64,000 bases of DNA from Providencia alcalifaciens DSM 30120 (GCF_000173415.1 NZ_ABXW01000062.1:62001-126000); one strand, 5' to 3'. Positions 51,699 to 62,916 are shown, counted from the stretch's first letter. Numbers and translations are program-made. Notes: generated by a model from the letters alone, not told the origin.

Positions 51699-53125
51699 CC
51701 CCATCTACTGTAACAGAATCCACGATTACACCATTCACTGACTGGCCTTGGCAGCACTGGGCCAGTCTTCAGCCAAATGCAACGGCATTACTGACTGACA
51801 CTGAATCAGTCTCGTGGTATGAGTTAAACCAACATATTGCTGATTTAGTGACTTACTTTGCCATGCAAGGGGTGAGCGAAGGGCAATGTGTGGCGTTACG
51901 TGGTAAAAATTCGGTAGATTTGTTACTCAGCCAGCTAGCACTGATCGCTTGCGGGGTGAGGGTGTTACCACTTAATCCCCGTCTTCCTGAGCGGTTGTTA
52001 AATGACTTACTTCCGCATCTTGATATTAGCGCAGTGATTGATTTTACGAATGAGCACAATGTGTTATCGGATTATCGGCATTTGGATTATCAACTGCATG
52101 CTCATTTTACTGAGTATGATGATTTTCCTTCTATTTGTTTTCAGAATACCTATAAACAACCTGCAACGTTAATTTTAACCTCTGGCTCGACAGGGTTACC
52201 TAAAGCGGCCGTTCACAGTGTTTCAGCTCATCTCAATAGCGCAGCAGGTGTCCTTGATGCCATGAATTATCAACAAGATGATTGTTGGTTACTTTCATTG
52301 CCATTATTTCATGTTTCTGGTCAAGGCATTGTGTGGCGCTGGTTATTCAGAGGGGCAAAAATTGCCGTACGTTCAACACCATTATCCGAAGCGTTACAAG
52401 GTGTGAGTCATGCATCATTAGTGCCGACACAATTATGGCGATTGCTGAATGATACAATGCCTGAGCAAGTCGCATTAAAAGAAGTTCTACTTGGTGGGGC
52501 AATGATCCCAACGACATTAACTGAACTGGCTGCTTCGCAAGGCATTGTCTGCTGGAGTGGCTATGGTATGACAGAAATGGCGTCAACGGTTTGTGCGAAA
52601 CGCGCGGATGGTAAAAAAGGGGTTGGTTTACCACTCAAAGGTAAGCAAGTTCGCCTTGTGGATGAGGAAATCCAAATCCAGTCAGATAGTCAATCATTAG
52701 GATATTGGTTTGACGGGCAACTGCATCCCCTAAAACGGGTTGATGGCTGGTTTAAAACGAATGACAAAGGCGCATTCATAGAAGGTGAATATCAGATTTT
52801 AGGGCGTCTAGATAATTTGTTTATCAGTGGTGGAGAATGTGTCCAGCCTGAAGATATTGAGGCAGTCATTAATGGGTATCCTGATGTACACCAAAGCTTT
52901 ATTATTCCGGTTGATGATGTGCAATTTGGACAACGACCTGTTGCGGTGATTGAAGCTGATGAATCAACTGACTTAACCATGCTGGCGGATTGGCTAAAAG
53001 ATAAATTAGCACCCTACCAGTTTCCGATGGTATTTTATCGTTTAGACCCGGATTTGAAAGCGGGGGGAATTAAAGTGTCTCGCCAGCAAGTTAAGCGGTG
53101 GGTTTTGGCTCAACGTACCGTATGA
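51686..53125 (+). CDS. menE: o-Succinylbenzoate-CoA ligase
   Basis: MenE activates o-succinylbenzoate to its CoA thioester (AMP-forming, ANL superfamily). The 479-residue product has the ATP-binding motif [17 protein letters not shown], the adenine-site motif [12 protein letters not shown], and the hinge/C-terminal domain starting at [21 protein letters not shown]. It is somewhat longer than the E. coli enzyme, with an N-terminal extension before [11 protein letters not shown]. It starts within the end of menC, so translation is coupled. Confidence 0.96.
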   Translation: MAELTPSTVTESTITPFTDWPWQHWASLQPNATALLTDTESVSWYELNQHIADLVTYFAMQGVSEGQCVALRGKNSVDLLLSQLALIACGVRVLPLNPRLPERLLNDLLPHLDISAVIDFTNEHNVLSDYRHLDYQLHAHFTEYDDFPSICFQNTYKQPATLILTSGSTGLPKAAVHSVSAHLNSAAGVLDAMNYQQDDCWLLSLPLFHVSGQGIVWRWLFRGAKIAVRSTPLSEALQGVSHASLVPTQLWRLLNDTMPEQVALKEVLLGGAMIPTTLTELAASQGIVCWSGYGMTEMASTVCAKRADGKKGVGLPLKGKQVRLVDEEIQIQSDSQSLGYWFDGQLHPLKRVDGWFKTNDKGAFIEGEYQILGRLDNLFISGGECVQPEDIEAVINGYPDVHQSFIIPVDDVQFGQRPVAVIEADESTDLTMLADWLKDKLAPYQFPMVFYRLDPDLKAGGIKVSRQQVKRWVLAQRTV

Positions 53126-53131
53126 ACAAAT

Positions 53132-53160
53132 AAAAAAGCGCTAGAGAATTCTAGCGCTTG
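53132..53160 (-). terminator. katA terminator
   Basis: A 10-base-pair stem (AAGCGCTAGA with TCTAGCGCTT) is followed on the minus strand by TTTTATTT. It ends katA and lies directly after the menE stop, so it may also slow menE transcription. Confidence 0.82.
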
Positions 53161-53179
53161 GTGTGTTTAAAACACAAGA

Positions 53180-54619
53180 TTATTTCAGTGCATTCAACGC
53201 TTTTTCAACTCCAGCACCATATTCAGGGTGCACTTTCTTAAACAGGTCAATTTGACGTTTTTGTGTCTCTTCTGATGCTTCAATCAACTCACCAGCTAAA
53301 CGTTGGAACATACGCTGATGTTCCGCATCATCCAGTAATTCATACAGAGCACGCGGTTGGCTGAAGTAATCTTCGTCTTCGCGATGATTCCAATGATCGG
53401 CTGCCCCTTCAATGGATAATGGGGGTTCGCTGTAATCTGGCTGCTCTTGGAACATTCCTGCGCTGTTTGGCTCATAAGTGACGGTATTACCGCTATTTCC
53501 ATCCACACGCATTGCACCATCACGATGATAATTGTGGAATGGGCAACGTGGTGCGTTAACTGGGATCTGATAGTGGTTGATACCTAAACGGTAACGCTGA
53601 GTATCCCCGTAAGAGAATAGGCGACCTTGCAACATTTTATCTGGGGAGAAACCGATCCCCGGAACGATGTTTGCTGGGCTAAATGCCGCTTGTTCTACAT
53701 CAGAGAAATAGTTGTCTGGGTTGCGGTTCAATTCAAAATAACCCACATCAATTAATGGGTAATCTTTATGTGGCCAAACTTTGGTTAAATCGAATGGATT
53801 ATAAGGTACGGTAGATGCCTCTTTTTCCGGCATGATCTGAATTTGTAAGTTCCAGCGAGGGTAGTCACCACGTTGGATTGATTCAAATAGGTCACGCTGA
53901 GAACTTTCGCGATCTTTACCAATTAACGCTTCGGCTTCGTCGTCCATCAGGTTTTCGATGCCTTGTTGGCTGCGGAAATGGAATTTTACCCAGAAGCGTT
54001 CATTGTTAGCGTTAATAAAGCTATAGGTGTGGCTACCAAAGCCGTGCATGAAGCGATAGCTTCTTGGCAGTCCACGGTCACTGACATCAATGGTTAACTG
54101 ATGAAGAGACTCGGGTAAATGAGAGAAAAAGTCCCATTTGTACGCCATACTGCGCATGTTGGTATAAGGGCAGCGTTTTACCACATGGTTTAAATCAGGG
54201 AATTTTAGTGGATCGCGTAAGTAGAAGACTGGGGTGTTGTTACCGACCATATCCCAGTTACCTTCTTCGGTATAAAACTTCATCGCGAAGCCACGAATAT
54301 CACGCTCTGCATCGGCAGCGCCGCGCTCACCAGCAACGGTAGAGAAACGAACAAACAGATCCGTTTTCTTACCGATCTCGCTAAATAATTTAGCGCGAGT
54401 ATAGCGAGTAATGTCATGGGTTACCGTAAAAGTACCGAATGCACCTGAACCTTTGGCGTGCATACGACGCTCAGGGATCACTTCACGGTCAAAGTGAGCG
54501 AGCTTTTCCAAAAACCACACATCTTGCAATAACATCGGACCACGCTTACCTGCAGTCATCACGTTATTGTTATCCACAACAGGTGCACCTGAAGCGGTAG
54601 TTAGACCTCTTTTTTTCAT
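53180..54619 (-). CDS. katA: Catalase KatA
   Basis: This is a small-subunit monofunctional haem catalase (clade 3) close to the Proteus mirabilis enzyme; it splits hydrogen peroxide in the cytosol. The 479-residue product has the distal His54 in [19 protein letters not shown], the Asn in [16 protein letters not shown], and the proximal haem Tyr in [14 protein letters not shown]. The ATG at 54619 has GGGAG seven bases upstream, and a GTG precedes it by one codon. E. coli has no gene of this type here. The 335 bases before yfaZ hold the divergent promoters; no OxyR site could be fixed by eye. Confidence 0.96.
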   Translation of the reverse strand: MKKRGLTTASGAPVVDNNNVMTAGKRGPMLLQDVWFLEKLAHFDREVIPERRMHAKGSGAFGTFTVTHDITRYTRAKLFSEIGKKTDLFVRFSTVAGERGAADAERDIRGFAMKFYTEEGNWDMVGNNTPVFYLRDPLKFPDLNHVVKRCPYTNMRSMAYKWDFFSHLPESLHQLTIDVSDRGLPRSYRFMHGFGSHTYSFINANNERFWVKFHFRSQQGIENLMDDEAEALIGKDRESSQRDLFESIQRGDYPRWNLQIQIMPEKEASTVPYNPFDLTKVWPHKDYPLIDVGYFELNRNPDNYFSDVEQAAFSPANIVPGIGFSPDKMLQGRLFSYGDTQRYRLGINHYQIPVNAPRCPFHNYHRDGAMRVDGNSGNTVTYEPNSAGMFQEQPDYSEPPLSIEGAADHWNHREDEDYFSQPRALYELLDDAEHQRMFQRLAGELIEASEETQKRQIDLFKKVHPEYGAGVEKALNALK

Positions 54620-54954
54620 CACAATACTCCCAAGCTATTAGATTTATAGACTACACAAAAGTAACTAACTGGATGAATATTTGTAGAATATCACTTCATC
54701 TCTATAATAAACTTGATGAAGAGTATAATAAGCAAAGAATTAATTAGCTAATCGCTCTGACCAATCACTGTAATCATAGTCCGAGGTTTTATCAGAAAAA
54801 GGCGGGCGAGATTGAAGTAAACTACTGATCAATTTCACTTATTGTGCGTTACAAGGTGTTCTAACGTAAATTTAAGCAAAAAAGACTGAGTGTGTGCAGT
54901 AAATCACGTAACATCGTCACGATACTTCAATTTTTAATAATAAAGGAAATAATG

Positions 54955-55497
54955 ATGCGCAAAGTTCTTTTAGCTGTTGCAGCGACCTCTGCATTTTACA
55001 TGGGTGCTGCTCAAGCCATTTCTGCTGATTTCAGCGCGGGTGAACATTTTACAGAATTAAGTGCTGGTTTAGGAACTCAAGGTTCAGGTTTAGCCTTTAA
55101 TGGCTCTTGGGCACGCAGTGACCACAATGGTGAGTTAGGTAGCCTAGGGGCAACTTTCGGTCTGCCATTAGGACCATTCAATGCCTATGTCGGTGGTAAA
55201 GCACTCTATTTATCTCCTGAAGATGGTTCCAATGGTGCGGCTGCAGCGTTAGGCGGTGGTTTAAGCTGGCAAGCTCTGCCATCTTTAAGTTTCTATGGTG
55301 AAGCGTACGGCGCACCAGAATCACTGACTTCAGGTAGCAAATCCTACATGGAAGCGAAAGCTGGTGCTCGTTACACCGTATTTAAACCACTTTCAGTGGA
55401 TGCAGGTTACCGCCTGATTGAAATGAAAGGTGCACATGATGATCGTAATGAGAAGTTAGCAGACGGATGGTATGTAGGCGCCGGCCTGTCCTTTTAA
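54955..55497 (+). CDS. yfaZ: YfaZ family outer-membrane protein
   Basis: YfaZ is a predicted small outer-membrane beta-barrel of unknown role. The 180-residue product is the same length as E. coli YfaZ. It has a signal peptide cleaved after AQA (residue 21), followed by alternating beta strands with aromatic girdles, the LGGGLSWQ...GEAYGAPESLTSGSKSY region, and a C-terminal Phe typical of barrels (GLSF). The ATG at 54955 is seven bases after AGGA; the adjacent ATG at 54952 is slightly too close. Confidence 0.9.
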   Translation: MRKVLLAVAATSAFYMGAAQAISADFSAGEHFTELSAGLGTQGSGLAFNGSWARSDHNGELGSLGATFGLPLGPFNAYVGGKALYLSPEDGSNGAAAALGGGLSWQALPSLSFYGEAYGAPESLTSGSKSYMEAKAGARYTVFKPLSVDAGYRLIEMKGAHDDRNEKLADGWYVGAGLSF

Positions 55498-55505
55498 TTT
55501 TTCTT

Positions 55506-55615
55506 CATACTTCACGTTGTAGCGTTGTTGGCTGCTCTTGCTAACCCTAGTCACATACTTGTGTATGCTCCTAGGGATTAGCGCGTTTGCCGCCTAGCTA
55601 CAACATGAACTATTT
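55506..55615 (+). repeat. ERIC (IRU) repeat, full-length copy 2
   Basis: This 110-base element begins CATACTTCACGTTGTAGC and ends ACATGAACTATTT. It aligns end to end with the copy at 9825-9934, with about 12 mismatches clustered in two short internal blocks. The core inverted repeat CCCTAGTCACATAC / GTATGCTCCTAGGG is intact. It lies eight bases after the yfaZ stop. Confidence 0.88.
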
Positions 55616-55654
55616 TGAAAAATAGATTGAGACATTTTTAAAAGCTTAAAAAGC

Positions 55655-55682
55655 AAAACACCCCATATTGGGGTGTTTTTTT
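55655..55682. terminator. Bidirectional yfaZ / tyrP terminator
   Basis: The stem AAAACACCCC with GGGGTGTTTT (loop ATATT) is followed by T residues on the plus strand and by TTTGCTTTTT on the minus strand. It lies between two convergent genes. Confidence 0.88.
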
Positions 55683-55703
55683 ATGAGTGAAATTTTGTGG
55701 GGA

Positions 55704-56912
55704 TTAACCAACATTCGGTAGGAAGCCGGCCACGATGGCAAATTGGATAGCGATGACCGCAATACCGCAGAGCAGAACTAAACCTAAAATTGGTGTGCCA
55801 CCTTTGACGCGATAAACTCCTTTGGCCTCTAATTTACGAACTCGCATCGTTAACAGTGCTGGGATAATTAATGCGAGGACAGATAATGCGACTGCGGCGT
55901 AAGTTAATGCCTGTACAAAGCTGCTGAAGAATAGTGCTGCGAGTAACGGCGGTACAAATGTTAATAGCGTCGTTTGCGCGCGACCAGCAAAGTTATTACT
56001 ACGCTTAAACAAATCTGCAAGGTAATCAAATAAGCCCAACGCAACGCCTAAGAATGAAGTCGCTAATGCTAAGTCCATAAACAGTGCAACAGCCATGTTC
56101 ACTCGAGGAGTCGCGACGACATCACGGATTGCCGTTAATAGCCCATTTAATCCGGAAGATTGTGCCAAGATACCCATAAAAGTATCGGATGGGATAGCAC
56201 CAAGGGTTGCAATTTGCCATAAAATGTAGGCGACGAGCGGGATCGCACTCCCTGTAATAAAAATGATACGCAGCTTACGTACATCACCATTCATATAATT
56301 GACTAAACTTGGTACGCTTCCGTGGAATCCAAAAGAGGTAAAAATGACTGGCACCGCGGCTAATACAAGACCTTTTTCTAGCGGCATAGTGCTTAAGTTA
56401 ATCGCCTCTGCATGGGGCATCATGACGGCAAGCATAATCACTAAGAAAATCGTTTTGGCTGTAAACAGAATGCGGTTAATGAAATCAACAGAATGCGTAC
56501 CCACGCAGACTATTGCACCACCCACAACAGTAAACATAATAATGGCACTTTGAGTCGAAACAGTAACTCCCCACCAAGAAGATAGGCTATCAGCGATCAG
56601 CACGCCCGCACCGCCAATATAGGCAGTCGTCAGAGCGTACATCAGCAATAGCATACTCAAGCCAGTGACAATTTGACCGACAGGACCGAGGTATTTTTTC
56701 GCGACACTACCGAGACCCATATTGGCAGGATTGTGTTGATAAACCTCGACGAGCAGCAATGAGGTGTAACTCATCAGCATCCATAAACCAATTAATAAAC
56801 AGACTATTCCAGTGAAGCCAACACCTGCTGCCGCTAGCGGCATTGCTAGCATTCCTGCACCAATTGTTGTTCCTGCTACGATCAAAATACTGCCAAGGGT
56901 ACGATTCTTCAC
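55704..56912 (-). CDS. tyrP: Tyrosine-specific transporter TyrP
   Basis: TyrP is a proton-coupled aromatic amino-acid permease of the HAAAP family in the inner membrane. The 402-residue product aligns along its full length with E. coli Tyr[21 protein letters not shown] at the N-terminus, [20 protein letters not shown] in the middle, and [20 protein letters not shown]. Substrate choice between tyrosine and other aromatics cannot be decided from sequence alone. No TyrR box was identified with confidence. Confidence 0.92.
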   Translation of the reverse strand: MKNRTLGSILIVAGTTIGAGMLAMPLAAAGVGFTGIVCLLIGLWMLMSYTSLLLVEVYQHNPANMGLGSVAKKYLGPVGQIVTGLSMLLLMYALTTAYIGGAGVLIADSLSSWWGVTVSTQSAIIMFTVVGGAIVCVGTHSVDFINRILFTAKTIFLVIMLAVMMPHAEAINLSTMPLEKGLVLAAVPVIFTSFGFHGSVPSLVNYMNGDVRKLRIIFITGSAIPLVAYILWQIATLGAIPSDTFMGILAQSSGLNGLLTAIRDVVATPRVNMAVALFMDLALATSFLGVALGLFDYLADLFKRSNNFAGRAQTTLLTFVPPLLAALFFSSFVQALTYAAVALSVLALIIPALLTMRVRKLEAKGVYRVKGGTPILGLVLLCGIAVIAIQFAIVAGFLPNVG

Positions 56913-57263
56913 AAATTCCTCTGATTGAATTCGGGTTATTAATAATTTAAGCAGATTATGCGATTGCGTTTATCCTGTCAAATCTGAATTACAGCTAGTG
57001 TAATGTATTATTTACATCAAAAATAAGAGACAAGATTCCTTAATGATTGCGTCGGAAAGTGTGTTGATCGTGAAGTGTAAAAGCGGGTTAATGAAGCGGA
57101 ATTTATGTGAAATTTATAGATTTTAAATGTTAAAAATAAGAGTGTATTAGATTGATTTTACTCATTATGTTATTTAACTGAGCATTATGGCAGCAACTAA
57201 AGGCAAATATTGTGATGGAGGCAAAATATTGCGAATGAAAATAAAACAATATTGTTTTTTAAA

Positions 57264-57305
57264 TTAATATAAATCAAATTAATAAGTTAAGACCATCTGG
57301 ATAAT
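57264..57305 (+). promoter_or_regulatory. FNR-activated promoter of dcuB
   Basis: TTAATATAAATCAA (57264-57277) matches the FNR consensus at nine of ten positions. A -10-like GATAAT lies at 57300-57305. The spacing places FNR at about -41.5 from a start near 57312, the class II arrangement, 24 bases before the dcuB ATG. This fits known anaerobic activation of dcuB by FNR. Confidence 0.65.
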
Positions 57306-57335
57306 AGTGGAAACCTATAAATAAAGGATGGACCT

Positions 57336-58676
57336 ATGGACTTTATGATTCAACTTGCCATTATTCTTGTCTGCTTGTTCTACGGAGCAAGAAAAGGGGG
57401 GATGGCGCTCGGACTGCTAGGTGGTGTGGGCCTAGTTATTCTCGTCTTTGGTTTTGGTTTACCGCCAGGAAAACCGCCTGTAGACGTCATGTTAGTTATT
57501 ATTGCTGTTGTTGCCGCATCAGCAACCTTACAAGCCTCAGGCGGTTTGGACGTTATGCTACAAATAGCAGAACGTTTACTGCGTAAAAATCCAAAATACA
57601 TTTCCATTGTTGCACCTTTTGTCACCTGCATCTTAACCATTTTGTGTGGTACAGGGCATGTGGTGTATACCATTTTGCCCATCATTTATGATGCAGCGAT
57701 CAAAAATAATATTCGCCCTGAAAGACCGATGGCGGCGAGTAGTATCGGTGCGCAGATGGGGATCATTGCCAGCCCTGTTTCTGTGGCAGTTGTTTCATTA
57801 GTTGCGATGCTAAATGGCGTTTCTATCAATGGTAAATCTTTAGAATTCTTAGATTTACTCGCGATTACCATCCCATCAACGTTAATTGGTATTTTAGCCA
57901 TTGGTATCTTTAGTTGGTTCCGTGGGAAGGATTTAGATAAAGACCCTGTTTTTCAAGAGTTTATTTCTGTTCCCGAAAACCATGATTACGTTTATGGCGA
58001 TAGCGTCACGCTACTAGATAAAAAGTTACCGAAAATCAACTGGGTAGCAATGTGGATTTTCTTAGCGTCTATCGTCGTCGTGGCATTGCTGGGGGCATTC
58101 TCGGAATTAAGACCATTGATTAACGGTAAACCATTATCCATGGTTCTGGTCATTCAGATGTTTATGCTGCTGGCGGGTGCACTGATTATTATCATTTGTA
58201 AAACCAATCCAGGGCAGATTTCTAAGAACGAAGTGTTCCGTTCAGGGATGATAGCGATTGTTGCCGTATATGGTATCGCATGGATGGCTGAAACCATGTT
58301 CGGTGCCCATATGGATGAAATAAAAGGCACTTTAGGTTCATTAGTGAAAGATTTCCCATGGGCTTATGCGGTTATCTTATTATTAGTCTCTAAGTTTGTT
58401 AACTCTCAAGCTGCAGCATTAGCCGCAGTAGTACCAATTGCATTGGGTATCGGTGTTGATCCTGCGTATATTATTGCATCTGCGCCAGCGTGTTATGGTT
58501 ACTACATCCTACCGACTTACCCAAGTGACCTTGCTGCTATCCAGTTTGACCGTTCGGGTACAACACGTATTGGTAAATTTGTTATCAACCATAGCTTTAT
58601 CCTGCCAGGCTTAATTGGGGTAGGTGTATCCTGTGTGTTTGGATGGATTTTTGCCGCGATGTACGGTTATTTATAA
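57336..58676 (+). CDS. dcuB: Anaerobic C4-dicarboxylate antiporter DcuB
   Basis: DcuB exchanges fumarate for succinate during anaerobic fumarate respiration and, in E. coli, acts as a co-sensor with DcuS. The 446-residue polytopic product equals E. coli DcuB in length. It has [56 protein letters not shown] and the [20 protein letters not shown] segment. AAAGGA precedes the ATG. No fumB or dcuSR genes are adjacent. The 423 bases before it (56913-57335) hold the divergent tyrP and dcuB promoters. Confidence 0.95.
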   Translation: MDFMIQLAIILVCLFYGARKGGMALGLLGGVGLVILVFGFGLPPGKPPVDVMLVIIAVVAASATLQASGGLDVMLQIAERLLRKNPKYISIVAPFVTCILTILCGTGHVVYTILPIIYDAAIKNNIRPERPMAASSIGAQMGIIASPVSVAVVSLVAMLNGVSINGKSLEFLDLLAITIPSTLIGILAIGIFSWFRGKDLDKDPVFQEFISVPENHDYVYGDSVTLLDKKLPKINWVAMWIFLASIVVVALLGAFSELRPLINGKPLSMVLVIQMFMLLAGALIIIICKTNPGQISKNEVFRSGMIAIVAVYGIAWMAETMFGAHMDEIKGTLGSLVKDFPWAYAVILLLVSKFVNSQAAALAAVVPIALGIGVDPAYIIASAPACYGYYILPTYPSDLAAIQFDRSGTTRIGKFVINHSFILPGLIGVGVSCVFGWIFAAMYGYL

Positions 58677-58686
58677 AAATCTCCAT

Positions 58687-58783
58687 CATACTTAAAGCCG
58701 CAGGGGTGTTAGCTTCACTTAGCTAGCCGGGGGCTCCCCGTCTAGCTTCGTTTGCAGCCTACCTATAACTCGAATTATTTTGG
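58687..58783 (+). repeat. Shortened ERIC-like repeat, copy 3
   Basis: This element of about 97 bases keeps ERIC-type ends (CATACTTAAAG at the left, ACTCGAATTATTT at the right). The long central arms are replaced by a short GC-rich hairpin (CCGGGGGCTCCCCG region). It lies ten bases after dcuB, before that gene's terminator. Its right end is closer to the enterobacterial consensus than those of copies 1 and 2. Confidence 0.72.
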
Positions 58784-58799
58784 GTATTATTTTATAAGC

Positions 58800-58839
58800 A
58801 AAAAGCGATTGCTCGAGTCATCAAAGCAGTCGCTTTTTA
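58800..58839 (+). terminator. dcuB terminator
   Basis: Arms AAAAGCGATTGCT and AGCAGTCGCTTTT (one mismatch) around an 11-base loop are followed by T residues. It lies after the ERIC-like repeat and before the convergent yfaE. Confidence 0.8.
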
Positions 58840-58876
58840 TTATGTTATGGTTAGATACACAGTATTACTAGCGCCG

Positions 58877-59140
58877 CTACTCGATTTCAATATCGGAAAG
58901 TGGGTGACAACAGCAAGGTAGAATTTCACCTTCTTGAATAAACGCAATGGGTTTACGTTTATAGCCGACTTTACCTTTGAGTAATGTTACGCGACACGAG
59001 CCACAATATCCTTCTCGACATTGGTATTCAACGGGGACTCGGCTGTCTTCAAGTGCTTCCAATAAACTTGAGTGAACATCGGTATGGTAGGGAACTTGCA
59101 CACCCTGCGTAAGACGCAGGGTGATTTTATGACTTGCCAT
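58877..59140 (-). CDS. yfaE: 2Fe-2S ferredoxin-like protein YfaE
   Basis: YfaE is a plant-type [2Fe-2S] ferredoxin that helps assemble and maintain the diferric-tyrosyl radical cofactor of NrdB. The 87-residue product has the cluster ligands in CREGYCGSC and in ILPCCCHP. It starts two bases after the nrdB stop, so it is cotranscribed and probably cotranslated with its partner. Confidence 0.95.
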   Translation of the reverse strand: MASHKITLRLTQGVQVPYHTDVHSSLLEALEDSRVPVEYQCREGYCGSCRVTLLKGKVGYKRKPIAFIQEGEILPCCCHPLSDIEIE

Positions 59141-59142
59141 AA

Positions 59143-60279
59143 TTACAGTTCGAAATCACTCAAATCATCGGTATTAACTTCAGCGTCAATCTGACCGACT
59201 AAATAAGAGCTGACTTCGACTTCTTGTGGTGCCACTTGAACGTTGTCAGACACTAACCATGCGTTGATCCACGGAATCGGATTGGAGCGCGCTTCAAATG
59301 GTAATTTCAGACCTACTGCTTGCATACGAATGTTGGTGATATATTCCACATATTGGCACAGAATATCTTTGTTCAGACCAATCATAGAGCCTTCGCTGAA
59401 TAAATATTCAGCCCACTCTTTTTCTTGTTCTGCGGCATCTACAAACAGTCGATAACATTCCTCTTCACACTCAGCAGCAATCTCGGCCATTTCAGGATCA
59501 TCTTGTCCTGAACGTAGCAGGTTTAGCATATGCTGAGTACCCGTTAAGTGCAGAGCTTCATCGCGAGCAATCAGTTTGATGATTTTCGCGTTACCTTCCA
59601 TGAGTTCACGTTCTGCAAAAGCGAAAGAGCACGCAAAGCTGACGTAGAAGCGGATAGCTTCGAGAGCGTTTACGCTCATTAAGCATAAATACAGCTGTTT
59701 CTTGAGTGCACGCAGTGAAACAGTGATTTCCTTACCTTCAAAGGTATGCGTTCCTTCACCAAACATATGGTAATAGTTGGTCATCTCGATAAGCGTATCG
59801 TAATACGCAGAGATATCACGGGCACGTTTGAGGATCTCTTCGTTTTCAACGATATCGTCGAAGATGATCGCTGGGTCATTCACGATATTACGGATAATAT
59901 GCGTGTATGAACGTGAGTGGATAGTTTCTGAGAATGACCAAGTCTCAACCCAAGTTTCTAACTCTGGGATTGAAATCAGTGGCAAAAATGCCACGTTAGG
60001 GCTGCGACCCTGAATAGAGTCAAGCAGCGTTTGGTATTTCAGGTTACTGATAAAAATGTGTTTCTCATGATCAGGCAGCGCGTTGTAGTCAATACGGTCG
60101 CGAGCCACGTCAACTTCTTCTGGACGCCAGAAAAATGAGAGTTGCTTTTCAATCAGTTTCTCAAAGATAGGGTATTTTTGCTGATCAAATCGAGCAACGT
60201 TTACAGGCTGACCGAAAAACATCGGTTCCAGCAACTGGTTATTCTTTTTCTGAGAAAAAATCGTGTATGAATGTGACAT
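59143..60279 (-). CDS. nrdB: Class Ia ribonucleotide reductase beta subunit
   Basis: NrdB (R2) holds the diiron site and the stable tyrosyl radical that starts ribonucleotide reduction in NrdA. The 378-residue product has the radical Tyr in [15 protein letters not shown] (Tyr124 here, Tyr122 in E. coli), iron ligands in this region and in [15 protein letters not shown], and the C-terminal DDLSDFEL tail that binds NrdA. The ATG at 60279 has AGGG six bases upstream; an ATG two codons earlier overlaps that site. It lies 11 bases after nrdA. Confidence 0.97.
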   Translation of the reverse strand: MSHSYTIFSQKKNNQLLEPMFFGQPVNVARFDQQKYPIFEKLIEKQLSFFWRPEEVDVARDRIDYNALPDHEKHIFISNLKYQTLLDSIQGRSPNVAFLPLISIPELETWVETWSFSETIHSRSYTHIIRNIVNDPAIIFDDIVENEEILKRARDISAYYDTLIEMTNYYHMFGEGTHTFEGKEITVSLRALKKQLYLCLMSVNALEAIRFYVSFACSFAFAERELMEGNAKIIKLIARDEALHLTGTQHMLNLLRSGQDDPEMAEIAAECEEECYRLFVDAAEQEKEWAEYLFSEGSMIGLNKDILCQYVEYITNIRMQAVGLKLPFEARSNPIPWINAWLVSDNVQVAPQEVEVSSYLVGQIDAEVNTDDLSDFEL

Positions 60280-60290
60280 AACCATCCCTA

Positions 60291-62582
60291 TTAAATTTTA
60301 CAAGCCCCGCCTTCACAATCAGAATCTGCGCTTTCTACAACTTCTTCCAGATCCCCCTGAACATCTTCAGCACCATCGCGGGTGTTGTGATAGTAAAGTG
60401 TTTTCACACCAAACTTATAGGCTAACAATAAATCTTTTAACAGCTGATTCATTGGTACTTTGCCATTTGGGAAGCGGGTTGGGTCATAGTTTGTATTGGA
60501 AGAAATCGACTGGTCGATAAACTTCTGCATGATCCCAACTAGCTGCAAATAGCCGCTATTAGAAGGCATTTGCCATAATAGCTCGTAAGCACCTTTTAGG
60601 TTTTCATAATCTGGCACCACTTGGCGCAGGATACCGTCTTTTGATGCTTTAATACTGATATAACCGCGTGGTGGTTCGATACCATTGGTCGCGTTCGAAA
60701 TCTGAGACGAGGTCTCTGATGGCATTAATGCTGACAACGTCGAGTTGCGCAGACCATACTGTTTGATCTCTGCACGTAGTGCTTCCCAGTCATAATGCAG
60801 TGGTTCGTTGGTTAACTTGTCGAGTTCACGTTTGTAAGTGTCGATAGGTAACACGCCTTGTGCATAAGTGGTTTCATTGAACCATGGGCAAGCGCCTTGC
60901 TCTTTAGCCAATTCATTCGACGCTTTCAGCAAGTAATATTGAATCGCTTCGAATGTTTTGTGAGTGAGGTTATTGGCACTTCCGTCAGAGTAGCGCACTC
61001 CGTGTTTCGCTAAGTAGTAAGCGTAGTTAATCACACCAATACCCAGAGTACGGCGCCCCATTGAGCCTTTTTTCGCGGCTGGGATTGGGTAATCTTGGTA
61101 GTCTAACAGTGCATCTAACGCACGAACGGCTAAGATTGCTAATTCTTCTAATTCATCAAGGCTTTCAATCGCACCTAAGTTAAAGGCAGACAACGTACAC
61201 AGTGCGATTTCACCATTCTCGTCATTGACGTTATTTAATGGTTTTGTTGGCAGCGCAATTTCCAGACACAGGTTGGATTGACGGACAGGAGCAATCTGTG
61301 GGTCAAATGGGCTGTGGGTATTGCAGTGGTCAACGTTTTGAATATAGATACGACCTGTTGACGCACGTTCTTGCATCATTAATGAGAACAACTCAACCGC
61401 TTTCACGCTGGATTTGCGGATTGTCTCATCTTGTTCATATTGCACATATAAACGTTCAAATTCGTCTTGATCTGCGAAGAATGCGTCATACAAGCCTGGG
61501 ACATCAGAAGGGCTAAACAAAGTGATGTTTTGGTTCTTGATCAGGCGTTCATACATTAACTTGTTGAGCTGAACACCGTAGTCCATATGGCGAACACGGT
61601 TACCTTCAACACCACGGTTGTTTTTCAGAACTAGTAAGCTTTCCACCTCTAAGTGCCAAATTGGGTAGAATAGAGTTGCTGCACCCCCACGTACGCCACC
61701 TTGAGAACAAGATTTTACGGCAGTTTGGAAGTGTTTATAGAATGGAATACAACCCGTATGGAAAGCTTCACCACCACGGATTGGGCTACCCAGTGCACGA
61801 ATGCGACCTGCGTTGATACCGATACCCGCACGCTGAGACACATATTTTACGATAGCACTTGAGGTTGCATTGATAGAATCAAGGCTGTCACCACACTCAA
61901 TCAGGACACAAGAACTGAACTGACGTGTTGGCGTACGTACCCCCGCCATAATTGGCGTAGGTAAAGAAATTTTGAATGTTGATACCGCGTCATAGAAGCG
62001 GCGGATGTAATCTAAACGGGTTGCTTGTGGGTAATGAGAAAACAAGCATGCAGCAACCAGAATATATAAAAACTGGGCGCTTTCGTAGATTTCACCGGTG
62101 ACACGGTTTTGAACTAAATATTTCCCTTCTAGCTGTTTAACCGCTGCGTAGGAGAAATTCATATCACGCCAATGGTCAATAAAACCATCCATTTGCTCGA
62201 AATCTGCTTCGGTGTAGTCTTCCAGCAAATGCTTATCATATTTACCCATTTCAACCAGATGTTTTACGTGGGCATATAATTTTGGTGGCTCAAACTGGCC
62301 GTAGGCTTTTTTGCGCAGGTTAAAAATCGCTAAACGCGCAGCAAGGTATTGGTAATCTGGTGTTTCACCGGTGATTAAGTCAGCAGCGGCTTTAATCATC
62401 GTTTCGTGAATATCAGAAGTTCTGATCCCATCATAAAACTGAATCTGAGAACGTAACTCCACCTGTGAAACTGATACGTTACTAAGACCTTCCGCTGCCC
62501 ATGTAATAACTTTATGGATTTTGTCTAGGTCAATGCGTTCTTTATGTCCATCACGTTTTGTGACTAACAGACTCTGGTTCAT
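60291..62582 (-). CDS. nrdA: Class Ia ribonucleotide reductase alpha subunit
   Basis: NrdA (R1) is the catalytic subunit that reduces ribonucleoside diphosphates aerobically. The 763-residue product has an N-terminal ATP-cone regulatory domain ([20 protein letters not shown]), the active-site Cys in [11 protein letters not shown], the [13 protein letters not shown]...[11 protein letters not shown] segment with the radical Cys and second active-site Cys, and the C-terminal redox pair in CEGGACKI. The ATG at 62582 (MNQSLLV) has AAGGTG upstream; the frame is open further but not conserved. It is the first gene of nrdA-nrdB-yfaE. Confidence 0.98.
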   Translation of the reverse strand: MNQSLLVTKRDGHKERIDLDKIHKVITWAAEGLSNVSVSQVELRSQIQFYDGIRTSDIHETMIKAAADLITGETPDYQYLAARLAIFNLRKKAYGQFEPPKLYAHVKHLVEMGKYDKHLLEDYTEADFEQMDGFIDHWRDMNFSYAAVKQLEGKYLVQNRVTGEIYESAQFLYILVAACLFSHYPQATRLDYIRRFYDAVSTFKISLPTPIMAGVRTPTRQFSSCVLIECGDSLDSINATSSAIVKYVSQRAGIGINAGRIRALGSPIRGGEAFHTGCIPFYKHFQTAVKSCSQGGVRGGAATLFYPIWHLEVESLLVLKNNRGVEGNRVRHMDYGVQLNKLMYERLIKNQNITLFSPSDVPGLYDAFFADQDEFERLYVQYEQDETIRKSSVKAVELFSLMMQERASTGRIYIQNVDHCNTHSPFDPQIAPVRQSNLCLEIALPTKPLNNVNDENGEIALCTLSAFNLGAIESLDELEELAILAVRALDALLDYQDYPIPAAKKGSMGRRTLGIGVINYAYYLAKHGVRYSDGSANNLTHKTFEAIQYYLLKASNELAKEQGACPWFNETTYAQGVLPIDTYKRELDKLTNEPLHYDWEALRAEIKQYGLRNSTLSALMPSETSSQISNATNGIEPPRGYISIKASKDGILRQVVPDYENLKGAYELLWQMPSNSGYLQLVGIMQKFIDQSISSNTNYDPTRFPNGKVPMNQLLKDLLLAYKFGVKTLYYHNTRDGAEDVQGDLEEVVESADSDCEGGACKI

Positions 62583-62679
62583 GAGCAAGTACACCTTGGT
62601 TGGGTTACAAATAGAGGGTCCCAAACGTAAAAAAGCTCATGATGGATGATCATGAGACTTGTATATTAAATTTGTGAGT

Positions 62680-62695
62680 ACCACTATATGTAGTA
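62680..62695 (-). promoter_or_regulatory. Possible NrdR box upstream of nrdA
   Basis: ACCACTATATGTAGTA has the partly palindromic ACTATATgTAGT core of NrdR boxes (acaCwAtATaTwGtgt) and lies about 98 bases before nrdA. The second box normally found 31-32 bases away is not convincing here, so the assignment is tentative. Confidence 0.4.
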
Positions 62696-62766
62696 GTTTG
62701 TTAAGAATCTAATAACAAGATAATGTTAATGTGTGATTTTATCAAGTGTACAAATCTGATAGTTTT

Positions 62767-62786
62767 TGTGGATAACAACTGGATAA
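62767..62786 (-). promoter_or_regulatory. DnaA boxes upstream of nrdA
   Basis: TGTGGATAA (62767-62775) is the exact reverse complement of the strong DnaA box TTATCCACA. Two bases on, a degenerate copy ends in TGGATAA. In E. coli the nrdAB promoter is controlled by DnaA through paired boxes, so the placement about 185 bases before nrdA is functionally credible. Confidence 0.6.
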
Positions 62787-62798
62787 GAAAAATTGATC

Positions 62799-62851
62799 AT
62801 GTCGGTAAGCTGCATGAGAAGTGGAGTTGCTAAAAATTGACTTACCGACAT
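62799..62851 (-). terminator. Long-loop inverted repeat downstream of ubiG
   Basis: Perfect 11-base arms ATGTCGGTAAG and CTTACCGACAT flank a 31-base loop. Read on the minus strand, the hairpin comes after the ubiG stop and is followed by GATCAATTTTTCTT, so it may terminate ubiG. The long loop is unusual for an intrinsic terminator. Confidence 0.5.
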
Positions 62852-62916
62852 TAACCTAAAAATTATTTTGTAAAGTTGAGACCGTTTGCTGTTTTCTTAA
62901 ACGTACCGCTTGCTAT

